DNA of 12,686 bases from an uncultured Oscillospiraceae bacterium (GTDB lineage Bacteria; Bacillota_A; Clostridia; Oscillospirales; Oscillospiraceae), in NCBI GenBank assembly GCA_947631675.1, contig CANRMG010000039.1, positions 1-12,686 of the forward strand, given 5' to 3'. The translations under genes and the position numbers were made by a program. This document shows, piece by piece, positions 1-5,029 of this stretch. Each line of letters begins with the position of its first letter. The stretch's first letter is position 1. The notes under the pieces are model-generated. The model had not been told where the DNA came from and did no database searches. It worked only from the letters and a program-made list of their open reading frames with translations.

Positions 1-935
1 GGCACCTGGTGGGCCCGGAAGGTGCCCTCCACCTTGGCCCCGTCCACTACCTTGGGGCCGGTCCAGCCCTTGGGGGTACGCAGCACGATCATGGGCCAGG
101 CCACACGGGAGCCGTCGTCCTCCCGGCGGGCCTTTTCCTGGGCGTTCAGGATGGAGCGGATGGCGGTGTCCAGGGCCTTGGCCATGGCCGGGTGCATCTT
201 GGCCGGGTCGTCCCCCTCCACGAAGATGGGGCTCCAGCCGCAGCCCTCGAAGAACTTTTTCAGCTCCTCTTTGGGCAGCCGGGCGAGGACGGTGGGGTTC
301 GCGATCTTGTACCCGTTCAAGTGCAGGATGGGCAGCACCACGCCGTCGGACCGGGGATCGGAGAACTTATTGAGGTGCCAGCAGGTGGCCAGCGGACCGG
401 TCTCGGCCTCGCCGTCGCCCACCACGCAGGCGGCGATCAGGGTGGGGTTGTCGCTGACGGCGCCGAAGGCGTGGGCCAGGGAGTAGCCCAGCTCGCCGCC
501 CTCATGGATGGAGCCCGGTGTCTCCGGGGCCACATGGGAGGGGATGCCGCCGGGGAAGGAGAACTGCCTGAACAGCTTCTCCATGCCCGCCTCGTCCCGG
601 GTGATGTTGGGGTACACCTCGGTGTAGCTGCCGTCCAGCCAGTCCTGGGCCACCATGGCGTTGCCCCCGTGGCCGGGGCCGGACAGGTAGATCATGTTCA
701 GGTCGTAGGCCCGGATGACCCGGTTCAGATGGGTGTAGATAAAGTTCTGCCCGGGGACGGTGCCCCAGTGGCCTACGATCTTCCGCTTGAAGTTGGCCTC
801 CGTCAGGGGCTTTTTCAACAGGGGATCGCTGAGCAGATACAGCTGCCCGGCGGCGAGGTAGTTCGCGGCCCGCCAGTACATATCCATTCTGCGCAGCATG
901 TCCGGCGTGGCGGCGAATTCTCTGTGATACGTCAT
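1..935 (-). CDS. xfp: Xylulose-5-P/fructose-6-P phosphoketolase, N-terminal part (runs off left edge)
   Basis: Thiamine-diphosphate enzyme that splits xylulose-5-phosphate (and often fructose-6-phosphate) with phosphate into acetyl-phosphate plus glyceraldehyde-3-phosphate (or erythrose-4-phosphate), in the cytoplasmic phosphoketolase shunt. About 311 residues are visible, roughly the first 40% of an enzyme normally near 800 aa; the rest lies left of position 1. I see GHWGT at 55-59, the family loop GPGHGG at 86-91, [19 protein letters not shown] at 133-151, and the ThDP/Mg motif GDGEAETGP at 173-181 followed by HLNGYKI at 205-211. These strings are highly characteristic of phosphoketolase and separate it from transketolase. 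The start at 933-935 (MTYHREF) has an AGAGGTGA ribosome site just upstream. A lipoprotein gene lies 72 bp upstream on the same strand. I see no break in the frame. The identification is firm; substrate preference cannot be told from this part. Confidence 0.96.
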   Translation of the reverse strand, partial: MTYHREFAATPDMLRRMDMYWRAANYLAAGQLYLLSDPLLKKPLTEANFKRKIVGHWGTVPGQNFIYTHLNRVIRAYDLNMIYLSGPGHGGNAMVAQDWLDGSYTEVYPNITRDEAGMEKLFRQFSFPGGIPSHVAPETPGSIHEGGELGYSLAHAFGAVSDNPTLIAACVVGDGEAETGPLATCWHLNKFSDPRSDGVVLPILHLNGYKIANPTVLARLPKEELKKFFEGCGWSPIFVEGDDPAKMHPAMAKALDTAIRSILNAQEKARREDDGSRVAWPMIVLRTPKGWTGPKVVDGAKVEGTFRAHQV

Positions 936-955
936 AGCTGTCACCTCTGCATTTT

Positions 956-966
956 ATTATATTATA
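956..966 (-). promoter_or_regulatory. Possible -10 region for the phosphoketolase gene
   Basis: On the minus strand two overlapping perfect TATAAT hexamers (complement of 961-966 and 956-961) lie about 20 nt before the start codon at 935. No convincing -35 box is visible 16-18 nt further upstream. The gene may have its own promoter here or be read through from the lipoprotein gene; the 5' leader would be only about 15-20 nt. Confidence 0.35.
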
Positions 967-1007
967 TCCCGCGGCCGCAGATATATTTGGCCCGGGCAAG
1001 GTCCTTT

Positions 1008-1472
1008 TTACCGGCCGTACAGGGCCGCGGCGTCCGCCTCCCAGTGGGCGGCGTCCAGGCCCGCCTGCTGGGCCAGGGCGGTGATGTCGATGCCGAAATA
1101 GCTGACGCGGGTGAAGGTGAACGTCCCGTCGGCCACCGTCCCCTCGAAGACGATCTCCCCCTTGGGGTCGCCCCCATAGGGCTCTGCCGGGACCTTGTAG
1201 GTGCAGGTGCCGTCCTCATGGACCGCGAGAACGCAGCCGTCCTCGCCCCGGATGACGTCAGCCTCCTCCGGGAACGCCGCCCGGGCGTCCTCCATGGCGG
1301 GCTCCGCCTCTTCCGGGACGCTCTCGCCGCCCATCGCCTGCTCCAGCACCGAGCCCAGATCTATATGGGACAGGGTGTCCAGATCGGACAGGAGCTGCCC
1401 GCCGCCGCACCCGGCGCAAAGCGCCGCCAGCAGCGCCGCCAGCGCTATACACAGGGCTCGTCTGTATCTCAT
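1008..1472 (-). CDS. Small secreted lipoprotein of unknown function
   Basis: Predicted 154-aa lipoprotein. The N-terminus (MRYRR, then a hydrophobic run of Ala/Leu) ends in LCAGC, a lipobox-like sequence with Cys22 as the probable lipidated residue, so the mature protein should be anchored on the outer face of the membrane. The mature part is acidic in its first half (many Glu/Asp between about 30 and 80). Its second half has the pattern of a small beta-rich domain (DGTCTYKVP, GEIVFEGTVADGTFTFTRVSYFGI). I do not recognise the family. An in-frame ATG lies 18 nt upstream at 1490, but GGGAGGT sits 6 nt before the ATG at 1470-1472, which decides the start. A good minus-strand promoter lies at 1509-1536. 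The C-terminal pattern could be a binding or inhibitor-like domain, but that is a guess. Confidence 0.8.
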   Translation of the reverse strand: MRYRRALCIALAALLAALCAGCGGGQLLSDLDTLSHIDLGSVLEQAMGGESVPEEAEPAMEDARAAFPEEADVIRGEDGCVLAVHEDGTCTYKVPAEPYGGDPKGEIVFEGTVADGTFTFTRVSYFGIDITALAQQAGLDAAHWEADAAALYGR

Positions 1473-1508
1473 CCCGTTACCTCCCGGCATGTCGTTCCTA
1501 ATATGAAT

Positions 1509-1536
1509 AGTATATCAGATTTCCCGATGATTGCAA
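1509..1536 (-). promoter_or_regulatory. Sigma-A-type promoter for the lipoprotein gene
   Basis: On the minus strand TTGCAA (complement of 1531-1536) and TATACT (complement of 1509-1514) are separated by 16 bp. Transcription would start near 1502, about 30 nt before the chosen ATG, leaving room for the GGGAGGT ribosome site. It is divergent from the promoter at 1607-1635. Confidence 0.6.
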
Positions 1537-1606
1537 CGGTAAATCGCGCTCTGCCGTTTCCTCTTTCCCCCAGGGCGGCCGCCCGGAAAAAATCAGACGC
1601 CGCCGA

Positions 1607-1635
1607 TTGCCTATCGGCCCGGGACGTGCTATACT
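1607..1635 (+). promoter_or_regulatory. Sigma-A-type promoter for the threonine-aldolase-like gene
   Basis: TTGCCT at 1607-1612 and TATACT at 1630-1635 with exactly 17 bp between them. Predicted start of transcription is near 1642, giving a leader of about 27 nt that carries the AAAGGAGA ribosome site ahead of the ATG at 1669. Confidence 0.65.
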
Positions 1636-1668
1636 GTCAAAAGATCACATTCGATCAAAGGAGACGCT

Positions 1669-2697
1669 ATGATCCGCTTCAACAACGACTACAGCCGGGG
1701 CGCCCACCCCGCCATCCTCCAGGCCCTGTCGGCCACCAACAAGGAAAGCTACAACGGCTACGGCATCGACCCCTGGTGCGACCAAGCCGCCGCCGAGATC
1801 AAGGGCTATCTGGACTGCCCGGACGCGGCCGTCCATTTCCTGGTGGGCGGCACCCAGGTGAACTATACCGCCATCGCCGCCTGCCTGCGGCCCTATCAGT
1901 CCGTGATCTGCGCCGAGACCGGCCACATCCACGCCCACGAGACCGGCGCCGTGGAGCACGGAGGCCATAAGATCCTCACCCTCCCGCCCACGGACGGGAA
2001 GATCACCGCCGCCCAGGTGGCCCGGCTGGGGGAGGACTACCGGACCAGCCCCATCCAGGAGCACATCACCCAGCCCAAGGTGGTGTACATCTCCTTCCCC
2101 ACGGAGTACGGCACTGTCTACACCCTGCAGGAGCTGAAGGAGCTGAGCGCCGTGTGCAAAAAGTACGGGATGTACCTGCTGGTGGACGGGGCCCGGATGG
2201 GCTACGGTCTGGCCGCTTCGGACGTGACGCTGCGGGACCTGGCCGCGCTGGCGGACATGTTCACCATCGGCGGGACGAAGTGCGGCGCCCTCATGGGGGA
2301 GGCGCTGGTCATCACGGCCCCCGCCCTGCAGCCGGATTTCCGCAGCTTCATCAAGCAGAACGGCGCCATGCTGGCCAAGGGCTGGCTGCTGGGCCTTCAG
2401 TTCTCGGTACTGTTCCGGGACGGGCTCTATTTCGACATCACCCGCCGGGCGGTGGAGCAGGCCATGACCCTGAAGGCCGCCTTCCAGGCGAAGGGCCTCC
2501 CCCTCTATATCGACAGCCCCACCAATCAGCAGTTCGTGGTCCTGACCCACCCCCAGCTGGAGGCGCTGGAGAAGAAATACGTCTTCGAGCCGGACCACGT
2601 GGTGGATGACGGGCACATCTGTGTCCGCTTCTGCACCAGCTGGGCCACCCTCCCGGAGGAGATCGACGCCCTGACGGCGGACATCGCCGCGCTATAA
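1669..2697 (+). CDS. ltaE: PLP-dependent beta-eliminating lyase, low-specificity L-threonine aldolase type
   Basis: Cytoplasmic fold-type I PLP enzyme, 342 aa, the usual size for threonine aldolases, which cleave L-threonine or allo-threonine to glycine and acetaldehyde. The phosphate-binding GGTQVN is at 60-65. ETGHIHAHETGA at 83-94 carries the His expected to stack on the cofactor. The Asp that contacts the pyridine nitrogen is in LVDGAR (Asp173, Arg176). The PLP lysine is probably Lys204 in TIGGTKCGA. The length and the HIHAHE region favour aldolase over tryptophanase or tyrosine phenol-lyase. The real substrate is less certain, because clostridial members are often annotated only as beta-eliminating lyase. 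The start ATG has AAAGGAGA 7 nt upstream and a good promoter at 1607-1635. The gene stands alone; the next unit downstream has its own promoter at 2723. No strong terminator follows it. Confidence 0.9.
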   Translation: MIRFNNDYSRGAHPAILQALSATNKESYNGYGIDPWCDQAAAEIKGYLDCPDAAVHFLVGGTQVNYTAIAACLRPYQSVICAETGHIHAHETGAVEHGGHKILTLPPTDGKITAAQVARLGEDYRTSPIQEHITQPKVVYISFPTEYGTVYTLQELKELSAVCKKYGMYLLVDGARMGYGLAASDVTLRDLAALADMFTIGGTKCGALMGEALVITAPALQPDFRSFIKQNGAMLAKGWLLGLQFSVLFRDGLYFDITRRAVEQAMTLKAAFQAKGLPLYIDSPTNQQFVVLTHPQLEALEKKYVFEPDHVVDDGHICVRFCTSWATLPEEIDALTADIAAL

Positions 2698-2722
2698 CAT
2701 TTTTCTTTTCTGATTTAAGGGG

Positions 2723-2751
2723 TTGCATTGCGGCCCATATGGTGCTATAGT
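2723..2751 (+). promoter_or_regulatory. Promoter of the FMN riboswitch-ribU transcript
   Basis: TTGCAT at 2723-2728 and TATAGT at 2746-2751, separated by 17 bp. The predicted transcript starts near 2758, about 20 nt before the riboswitch aptamer, which is the arrangement expected for a riboswitch leader. Confidence 0.65.
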
Positions 2752-2778
2752 ATATCAAGACAACTGAAAAGCGAACGA

Positions 2779-2912
2779 TGTCTTCAGGGCAGGGTGAAAT
2801 TCCCGATCGGCGGTATAGTCCGCGAGCCTGATGCTGGCGCAGATATATGCGCGGGCCGATGGTTGACCCGGTGGAACTCCGGGACCGACAGTTATAGTCT
2901 GGATGGAAGAAG
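2779..2912 (+). promoter_or_regulatory. FMN riboswitch (RFN element) aptamer
   Basis: The conserved RFN strings are present in order: TCTTCAGGGCAGGGTGAAAT (2781-2800), TCCCGATCGGCGGTATAGTC (2801-2820), CGCGAGCC (2821-2828), then a variable arm, GGGCCGATGGTTGACCCGGT (2853-2872), GGAACTCCGGGACCGACAGT (2873-2892) and ATAGTCTGGATGGAAGAAGA (2894-2913). The closing helix P1 is TCTTC (2781-2785) with GAAGA (2906-2910). The family binds flavin mononucleotide and shuts off riboflavin synthesis or uptake genes when FMN is plentiful. Here it lies in the leader of a RibU-type transporter, 125 nt before its start codon, with an intrinsic terminator between. This is the most certain regulatory element in the window. 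Confidence 0.97.
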
Positions 2913-2935
2913 ATGTGTTGAGCGGCGCTGTTTAC

Positions 2936-2958
2936 GGCGTCGGGTTTTTGCCCGCGCC
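2936..2958 (+). promoter_or_regulatory. Hairpin in the riboswitch expression platform
   Basis: GGCG-T-CGGG (2936-2944) pairs with CCCG-CGCC (2951-2958) around a TTTTTG loop, with one bulged T. It lies between the FMN aptamer and the terminator. It has no T-tract of its own after the stem, so it is probably a spacer helix or a pause site rather than a terminator. Its role is inferred from position only. Confidence 0.4.
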
Positions 2959-2977
2959 CATGGAACGCGGCCCCATA

Positions 2978-3020
2978 TTGACACCTGGAAGGCACACGAG
3001 CTTCCAGGCGTCAAATTTTT
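2978..3020 (+). terminator. Riboswitch-controlled intrinsic terminator
   Basis: TTGACACCTGGAAG (2978-2991) pairs with CTTCCAGGCGTCAA (3001-3014) with a single A-C mismatch and a 9-nt loop, followed by ATTTTT. It sits between the FMN aptamer and the ribosome site of the transporter gene, so with FMN bound transcription should stop here. TGGAAG at 2904-2909, inside and beside the P1 3' strand, is complementary to CTTCCA at 3001-3006, giving a possible antiterminator when FMN is absent. Confidence 0.88.
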
Positions 3021-3023
3021 ATT

Positions 3024-3028
3024 GGAGG
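3024..3028 (+). promoter_or_regulatory. Ribosome site deciding the ribU start
   Basis: GGAGG, 9 nt before the ATG at 3038 and directly after the riboswitch terminator. It rules out the longer open frame that begins at 2903 within the aptamer. Confidence 0.85.
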
Positions 3029-3037
3029 TATCTTTCC

Positions 3038-3724
3038 ATGGACAGTCATCCCACCGTCAACACCGCAAAGCCCGCCAGCGCCCGCCGGCCGGCCACCATC
3101 GGCATGCTCTGCGCCGTGGCCTACGCGGCCATGCTCATCGGCCAGGTGGTCCCCGCCGTGCAGGGCATCCTCAGCTATGACCCCAAGGGCGTGATCGTGG
3201 TCATCGGCGGCTTCATCTTCGGGCCCCTGACCGCCGTCATCATCTCCGTCATCGTCAGCTTCGTGGAGATGCTCACCGTCTCCAGCACTGGCCCTGTGGG
3301 CTTTCTCATGAACGTGGTCAGCACCTGCGCCTTCGCGGTGCCCGCGGCCATCGTCTACAAAAAGGCCCACAGCATGAAGGGCGCCATCGCCAGCCTCATC
3401 ACCGGCGTGTTGGTGATGGCCGCCATGATGTGCCTGTGGAACTACATCGTGACCCCTCTCTATCAGGGCGTGCCCCGGGAGGTGGTAGCCAGCATGCTGC
3501 CCACGCTGTTCCTCCCCTTCAACCTGGTGAAGGGCGCCATCAACGCAGGGCTCACCCTGCTGCTCTATAAGCCCGTAGTCACCGCCCTGCGCAAGGCCCA
3601 TCTGGTGGAGGAGTCCTCCGGCTCCGGCTCCACGGGCCGTACCAACACCGGCATCATCATCCTGGGCGCGGCCCTGGTGATCTCCGGCGTGCTGTTCATC
3701 CTTGTCCTGCTGGGCGTGCTGTAA
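3038..3724 (+). CDS. ribU: Riboflavin transporter RibU, ECF S component
   Basis: Membrane substrate-binding (S) subunit of an energy-coupling-factor transporter; it should capture riboflavin and import it with the shared EcfAA'T module, which is not in this window. The protein is 228 aa. A polar 20-residue N-terminus is followed by about six hydrophobic segments between residues 22 and 185. They include SYDPKGVIVVIGGFIFGPL (46-64), which matches the YDPK-type region of RibU, and FNLVKGAINAGLTLLLY near the C-terminal helix. Substrate assignment rests mainly on the FMN riboswitch in its own leader. Unusually, a Ser/Gly linker (EESSGSGSTGRTNT, 191-204) is followed by an extra hydrophobic segment (205-228) that looks like a seventh membrane helix at the very C-terminus. 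A strong terminator follows 22 bp after the stop, so the gene forms a single-gene transcript. Confidence 0.93.
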   Translation: MDSHPTVNTAKPASARRPATIGMLCAVAYAAMLIGQVVPAVQGILSYDPKGVIVVIGGFIFGPLTAVIISVIVSFVEMLTVSSTGPVGFLMNVVSTCAFAVPAAIVYKKAHSMKGAIASLITGVLVMAAMMCLWNYIVTPLYQGVPREVVASMLPTLFLPFNLVKGAINAGLTLLLYKPVVTALRKAHLVEESSGSGSTGRTNTGIIILGAALVISGVLFILVLLGVL

Positions 3725-3746
3725 AGCACAAGGACAACTTAACAGA

Positions 3747-3779
3747 GAGGGGACATCTTTCGATGTCCCCTCCTTTTTT
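3747..3779 (+). terminator. Intrinsic terminator after ribU
   Basis: Perfect 11-bp stem GAGGGGACATC (3747-3757) with GATGTCCCCTC (3762-3772), loop TTTC, then CTTTTTT. It ends the riboswitch transcript and separates it from the convergent gene that ends at 3810. Confidence 0.93.
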
Positions 3780-3809
3780 GGCTCCCCGACAAACGGGAAT
3801 TTGAATCTC

Positions 3810-4277
3810 TCAGTATATTGAAATTCCGCTTTCGTGTTTCATTGATTCCTCAACTAATCTTCCATAAGCACCCATTGTAAATGCAATATCACTGCTGCGA
3901 ATCGACAATAATTTCATCCCAATTCCAATTTTCAGAAACTTCATCATATCTTCTGTCAGCGTGATTCTTCCATCTTCTGTAATACTTACCCAAGCATAGG
4001 CTCTCCCTTTATACTTGATGAAATCACCTTCCTTTGAAGTATATTCTCTCAATTCTGGTGTTTCGGTGACGATATGTCCGAGCTTTGAGGGTTCAAGCAA
4101 TCCTTTTCGTGTAACACAAAACCCACCTGTACTTTTGCTACCCGTAAATAGATAAACCTTCCCTTCTGTTGCAATATCATACTCTTGAATCGCCTGAGGA
4201 GGAAATCGCAACACGCCATCACTCCGAATCAATGATTTCCCGAATATAAATTTGCCACCTTTATTCATCTGAGGCAT
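3810..4277 (-). CDS. Two-module AbrB/SpoVT-like protein, A+T-rich, unknown role
   Basis: 155-aa soluble protein with no signal or membrane segment. It appears to contain the same roughly 46-residue module twice. Residues 15-61 read LIRSDG-x-L-x-FPPQAI-x-EYDI-x(3)-GKVYLFTGS and end in VTRKGLL. Residues 97-141 read VSITEDGRITLTEDMMKFLK, then IGIGMKLLSIRSSDIAFTMG, ending YGRL. Each follows the logic of a swapped-hairpin AbrB/MazE/SpoVT half: DG turn, strand, short helix, I-x-G-x-K, paired strands. I infer an AbrB-like pseudo-dimer that may bind DNA or a partner; this is from pattern, not from a known name. The start at 4275-4277 has GGAGG 9 nt upstream; a second in-frame ATG lies 9 nt further in. 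The gene is visibly A+T-rich (roughly 40% G+C by eye) with A/T-ending codons, unlike its neighbours, which suggests acquisition from another source. Confidence 0.8.
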   Translation of the reverse strand: MPQMNKGGKFIFGKSLIRSDGVLRFPPQAIQEYDIATEGKVYLFTGSKSTGGFCVTRKGLLEPSKLGHIVTETPELREYTSKEGDFIKYKGRAYAWVSITEDGRITLTEDMMKFLKIGIGMKLLSIRSSDIAFTMGAYGRLVEESMKHESGISIY

Positions 4278-4291
4278 TATCTGATTCCTCC

Positions 4292-4310
4292 ATAAATTGC
4301 GATTTATCGC
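4292..4310. promoter_or_regulatory. Overlapping palindromes before the AbrB-like gene
   Basis: ATAAAT (4292-4297) and ATTTAT (4302-4307) form an inverted repeat around TGCG. Overlapping it, GCGAT (4299-4303) and ATCGC (4306-4310) form a second one. The pair lies 15-33 nt upstream of the AbrB-like start codon. An operator, perhaps for autoregulation, is possible but unproven. Confidence 0.35.
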
Positions 4311-4353
4311 GCTGGCTGTCCCTTCCTCGCTGTATCTGCCGTCGCCCCGACGC

Positions 4354-4403
4354 CTCCCTCTGACGAGGGAGGTGGCTCGCCCGCAGAGGCGAGACAGAGG
4401 GAG
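4354..4403. repeat. Compact nested palindromic repeat, MITE- or REP-like
   Basis: A 50-bp element bounded by CTCCCTCTG (4354-4362) and its exact inverse CAGAGGGAG (4395-4403). It contains a second stem CTCGCC (4376-4381) / GGCGAG (4388-4393) around the loop CGCAGA. A GAGGGAGGTGG segment (4365-4375) can also pair with the left arm. Elements of this general form (CTCCCTC...GAGGGAGGTGGC...stem...GAGGGAG) are, to my knowledge, scattered between genes in Oscillospiraceae genomes. It lies in the leader region of the AbrB-like gene and carries no open frame of its own. Confidence 0.65.
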
Positions 4404-4434
4404 AGATAAGCTGCCTATTCATTTTCTCTATGCT

Positions 4435-4464
4435 ATCATACCATGCCGCGCAGTCTGGCTGCAA
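4435..4464 (-). promoter_or_regulatory. Candidate promoter for the AbrB-like gene
   Basis: On the minus strand TGG-TATGAT (-10 complement of 4435-4440, with an extended TGn) lies 18 bp from TTGCAG (complement of 4459-4464). Transcription would begin near 4428 and cross the palindromic repeat before reaching the start at 4277, giving a leader of about 150 nt. Confidence 0.4.
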
Positions 4465-4479
4465 GCGCCGGGAGCAGCA

Positions 4480-4508
4480 TTGACTTTTGCCCGCCTCCAT
4501 GGTATCAT
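4480..4508 (+). promoter_or_regulatory. Strong promoter for the 69-aa protein gene
   Basis: TTGACT (4480-4485) and TATCAT (4503-4508) with 17 bp between, plus a TGG extended -10 directly upstream. Both hexamers match consensus at 5 of 6 positions. Transcription would begin near 4515, inside the palindrome at 4501-4532. Confidence 0.65.
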
Positions 4509-4532
4509 AAGCCGCAGAGCGGCTATGATACC
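4501..4532. repeat. Inverted repeat overlapping the -10 box
   Basis: GGTATCATAAGCCGC (4501-4515) and GCGGCTATGATACC (4519-4532) are inverse copies with one extra A and a 3-nt AGA loop. The repeat contains the -10 box of the promoter at 4480-4508, so it could be an operator or, as RNA, a leader hairpin. Confidence 0.6.
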
Positions 4533-4560
4533 CAAAATGAGCGGAAAGGGGGCGGACGCC

Positions 4561-4770
4561 ATGGCACGGCAAATATCCACGGAACAGCGCATCCTGCGGG
4601 ACGCGAAACGCATGGTCCGGGGGGAAAAGGTATCCGACTTCCTCAACGACCCCAAGCAGTATTTCCACCGCCGGCGGGTGGGCTACTACTCCGACAGGCT
4701 CCTGTTCGCCACCCGGTGGCTCATCAACGACGAACAGCGCCAGATCGACAAGTATTACGGACGAAGGTGA
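4561..4770 (+). CDS. Small basic protein, unknown
   Basis: 69-aa protein, soluble by composition, rich in Arg, Lys and aromatic residues. I see ISTEQRILRDAKRMVRGEKV at 5-24, then DFLNDPKQYFHRRRVGYYSD and LLFATRWLINDEQRQIDKYY. Secondary structure looks mostly helical. I do not recognise the family; a nucleic-acid-binding or regulatory role would fit the charge but is not shown. In-frame ATGs exist at 4525 and 4537, but the purine-rich AAAGGGGGC before 4561 makes ATG 4561 (MARQ) the best start. Support for a real gene: a good promoter at 4480-4508, a ribosome site, and a terminator whose stem overlaps the stop codon. It is a single-gene transcript divergent from the AbrB-like gene. Confidence 0.72.
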   Translation: MARQISTEQRILRDAKRMVRGEKVSDFLNDPKQYFHRRRVGYYSDRLLFATRWLINDEQRQIDKYYGRR

Positions 4771-4787
4771 ACCCCTCGTCCGTTTTT
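4757..4787 (+). terminator. Terminator overlapping the stop of the 69-aa gene
   Basis: ACGGACGA (4757-4764) pairs perfectly with TCGTCCGT (4776-4783), with TTTT following. The 5' arm and loop include the last codons and the TGA at 4768-4770. Confidence 0.75.
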
Positions 4788-4815
4788 CATAAGGGACCAC
4801 CCGATGATGCTCCAA

Positions 4816-5008
4816 GGAGGTAGCGTCCCTCGGACGAACATTGTTGAGCGCAGCGAAACGGTTCGCGAGGGCCGCTGTCGACGCAGGGAGCGCCTTTGCC
4901 AACGCTGGCGTAGTGCGGCCTGGCCCGACAGTATCCCTGCCGCTAAGGCTCGCTTCGCTCGTCAACCGCGTCCGGGACACTGCCGGTTCCCGCCGCACGT
5001 CGGGCAGC
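4816..5008. repeat. Structured, apparently non-coding intergenic element
   Basis: About 190 G+C-rich bases between the terminator at 4787 and the next gene's ribosome site. It contains a long imperfect palindrome: 4913-4937 (GTGCGGC...CAGTATCCC) against 4974-4998 (GGGACACTG...GCCGCAC), 19 of 25 positions matching. Inside and outside it, GTTGAGCGCAGCGAAAC (4843-4859) resembles the inverse of GCTCGCTTCGCTCGTCAAC (4948-4966). An open frame crosses it into the next gene, but it encodes a low-complexity Ala/Arg/Ser string and has only TTG starts. I judge it to be a dispersed intergenic repeat or structured RNA leader. I see no promoter in it with confidence. Confidence 0.55.
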
Positions 5009-5017
5009 ACAAATTAT

Positions 5018-5022
5018 GGAGG
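5018..5022 (+). promoter_or_regulatory. Ribosome site deciding the flavoprotein start
   Basis: GGAGG, 7 nt before ATG 5030. The in-frame ATG at 5024 is too close to it, and the upstream TTG starts have no such site, so translation should begin at MDIAVIGGG. Confidence 0.85.
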
Positions 5023-5029
5023 AATGACC

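Noticed and set aside
9..1970. A very long plus-strand open frame (653 codons) across the left end
   Set aside because: It runs opposite to the phosphoketolase and lipoprotein genes, its translation is Gly/Gln/His/Arg-rich low-complexity sequence with no family features, and it crosses two promoters. It is a high-G+C antisense shadow.
2675..2705. Possible terminator after the threonine-aldolase-like gene
   Set aside because: CGGCG/CGCCG is only a 5-bp stem inside the last codons, and the T-run begins about 10 nt after it. Too weak to call.
2903..3037. Earlier RibU start inside the riboswitch region
   Set aside because: It would begin inside the FMN aptamer and cross the intrinsic terminator. 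The ribosome site at 3024-3028 supports ATG 3038.
4261..5010. Minus-strand open frame of 249 codons over the repeat zone
   Set aside because: It spans the palindromic repeat, two promoters, the 69-aa gene and the intergenic element in antisense. The protein has no recognisable domain.
4841..5029. N-terminal extension of the first flavoprotein from a TTG codon
   Set aside because: The extension is Ala/Arg/Ser-rich, falls in the palindromic element and lacks a ribosome site. GGAGG before ATG 5030 and the FAD fold starting at residue 2 set the start.
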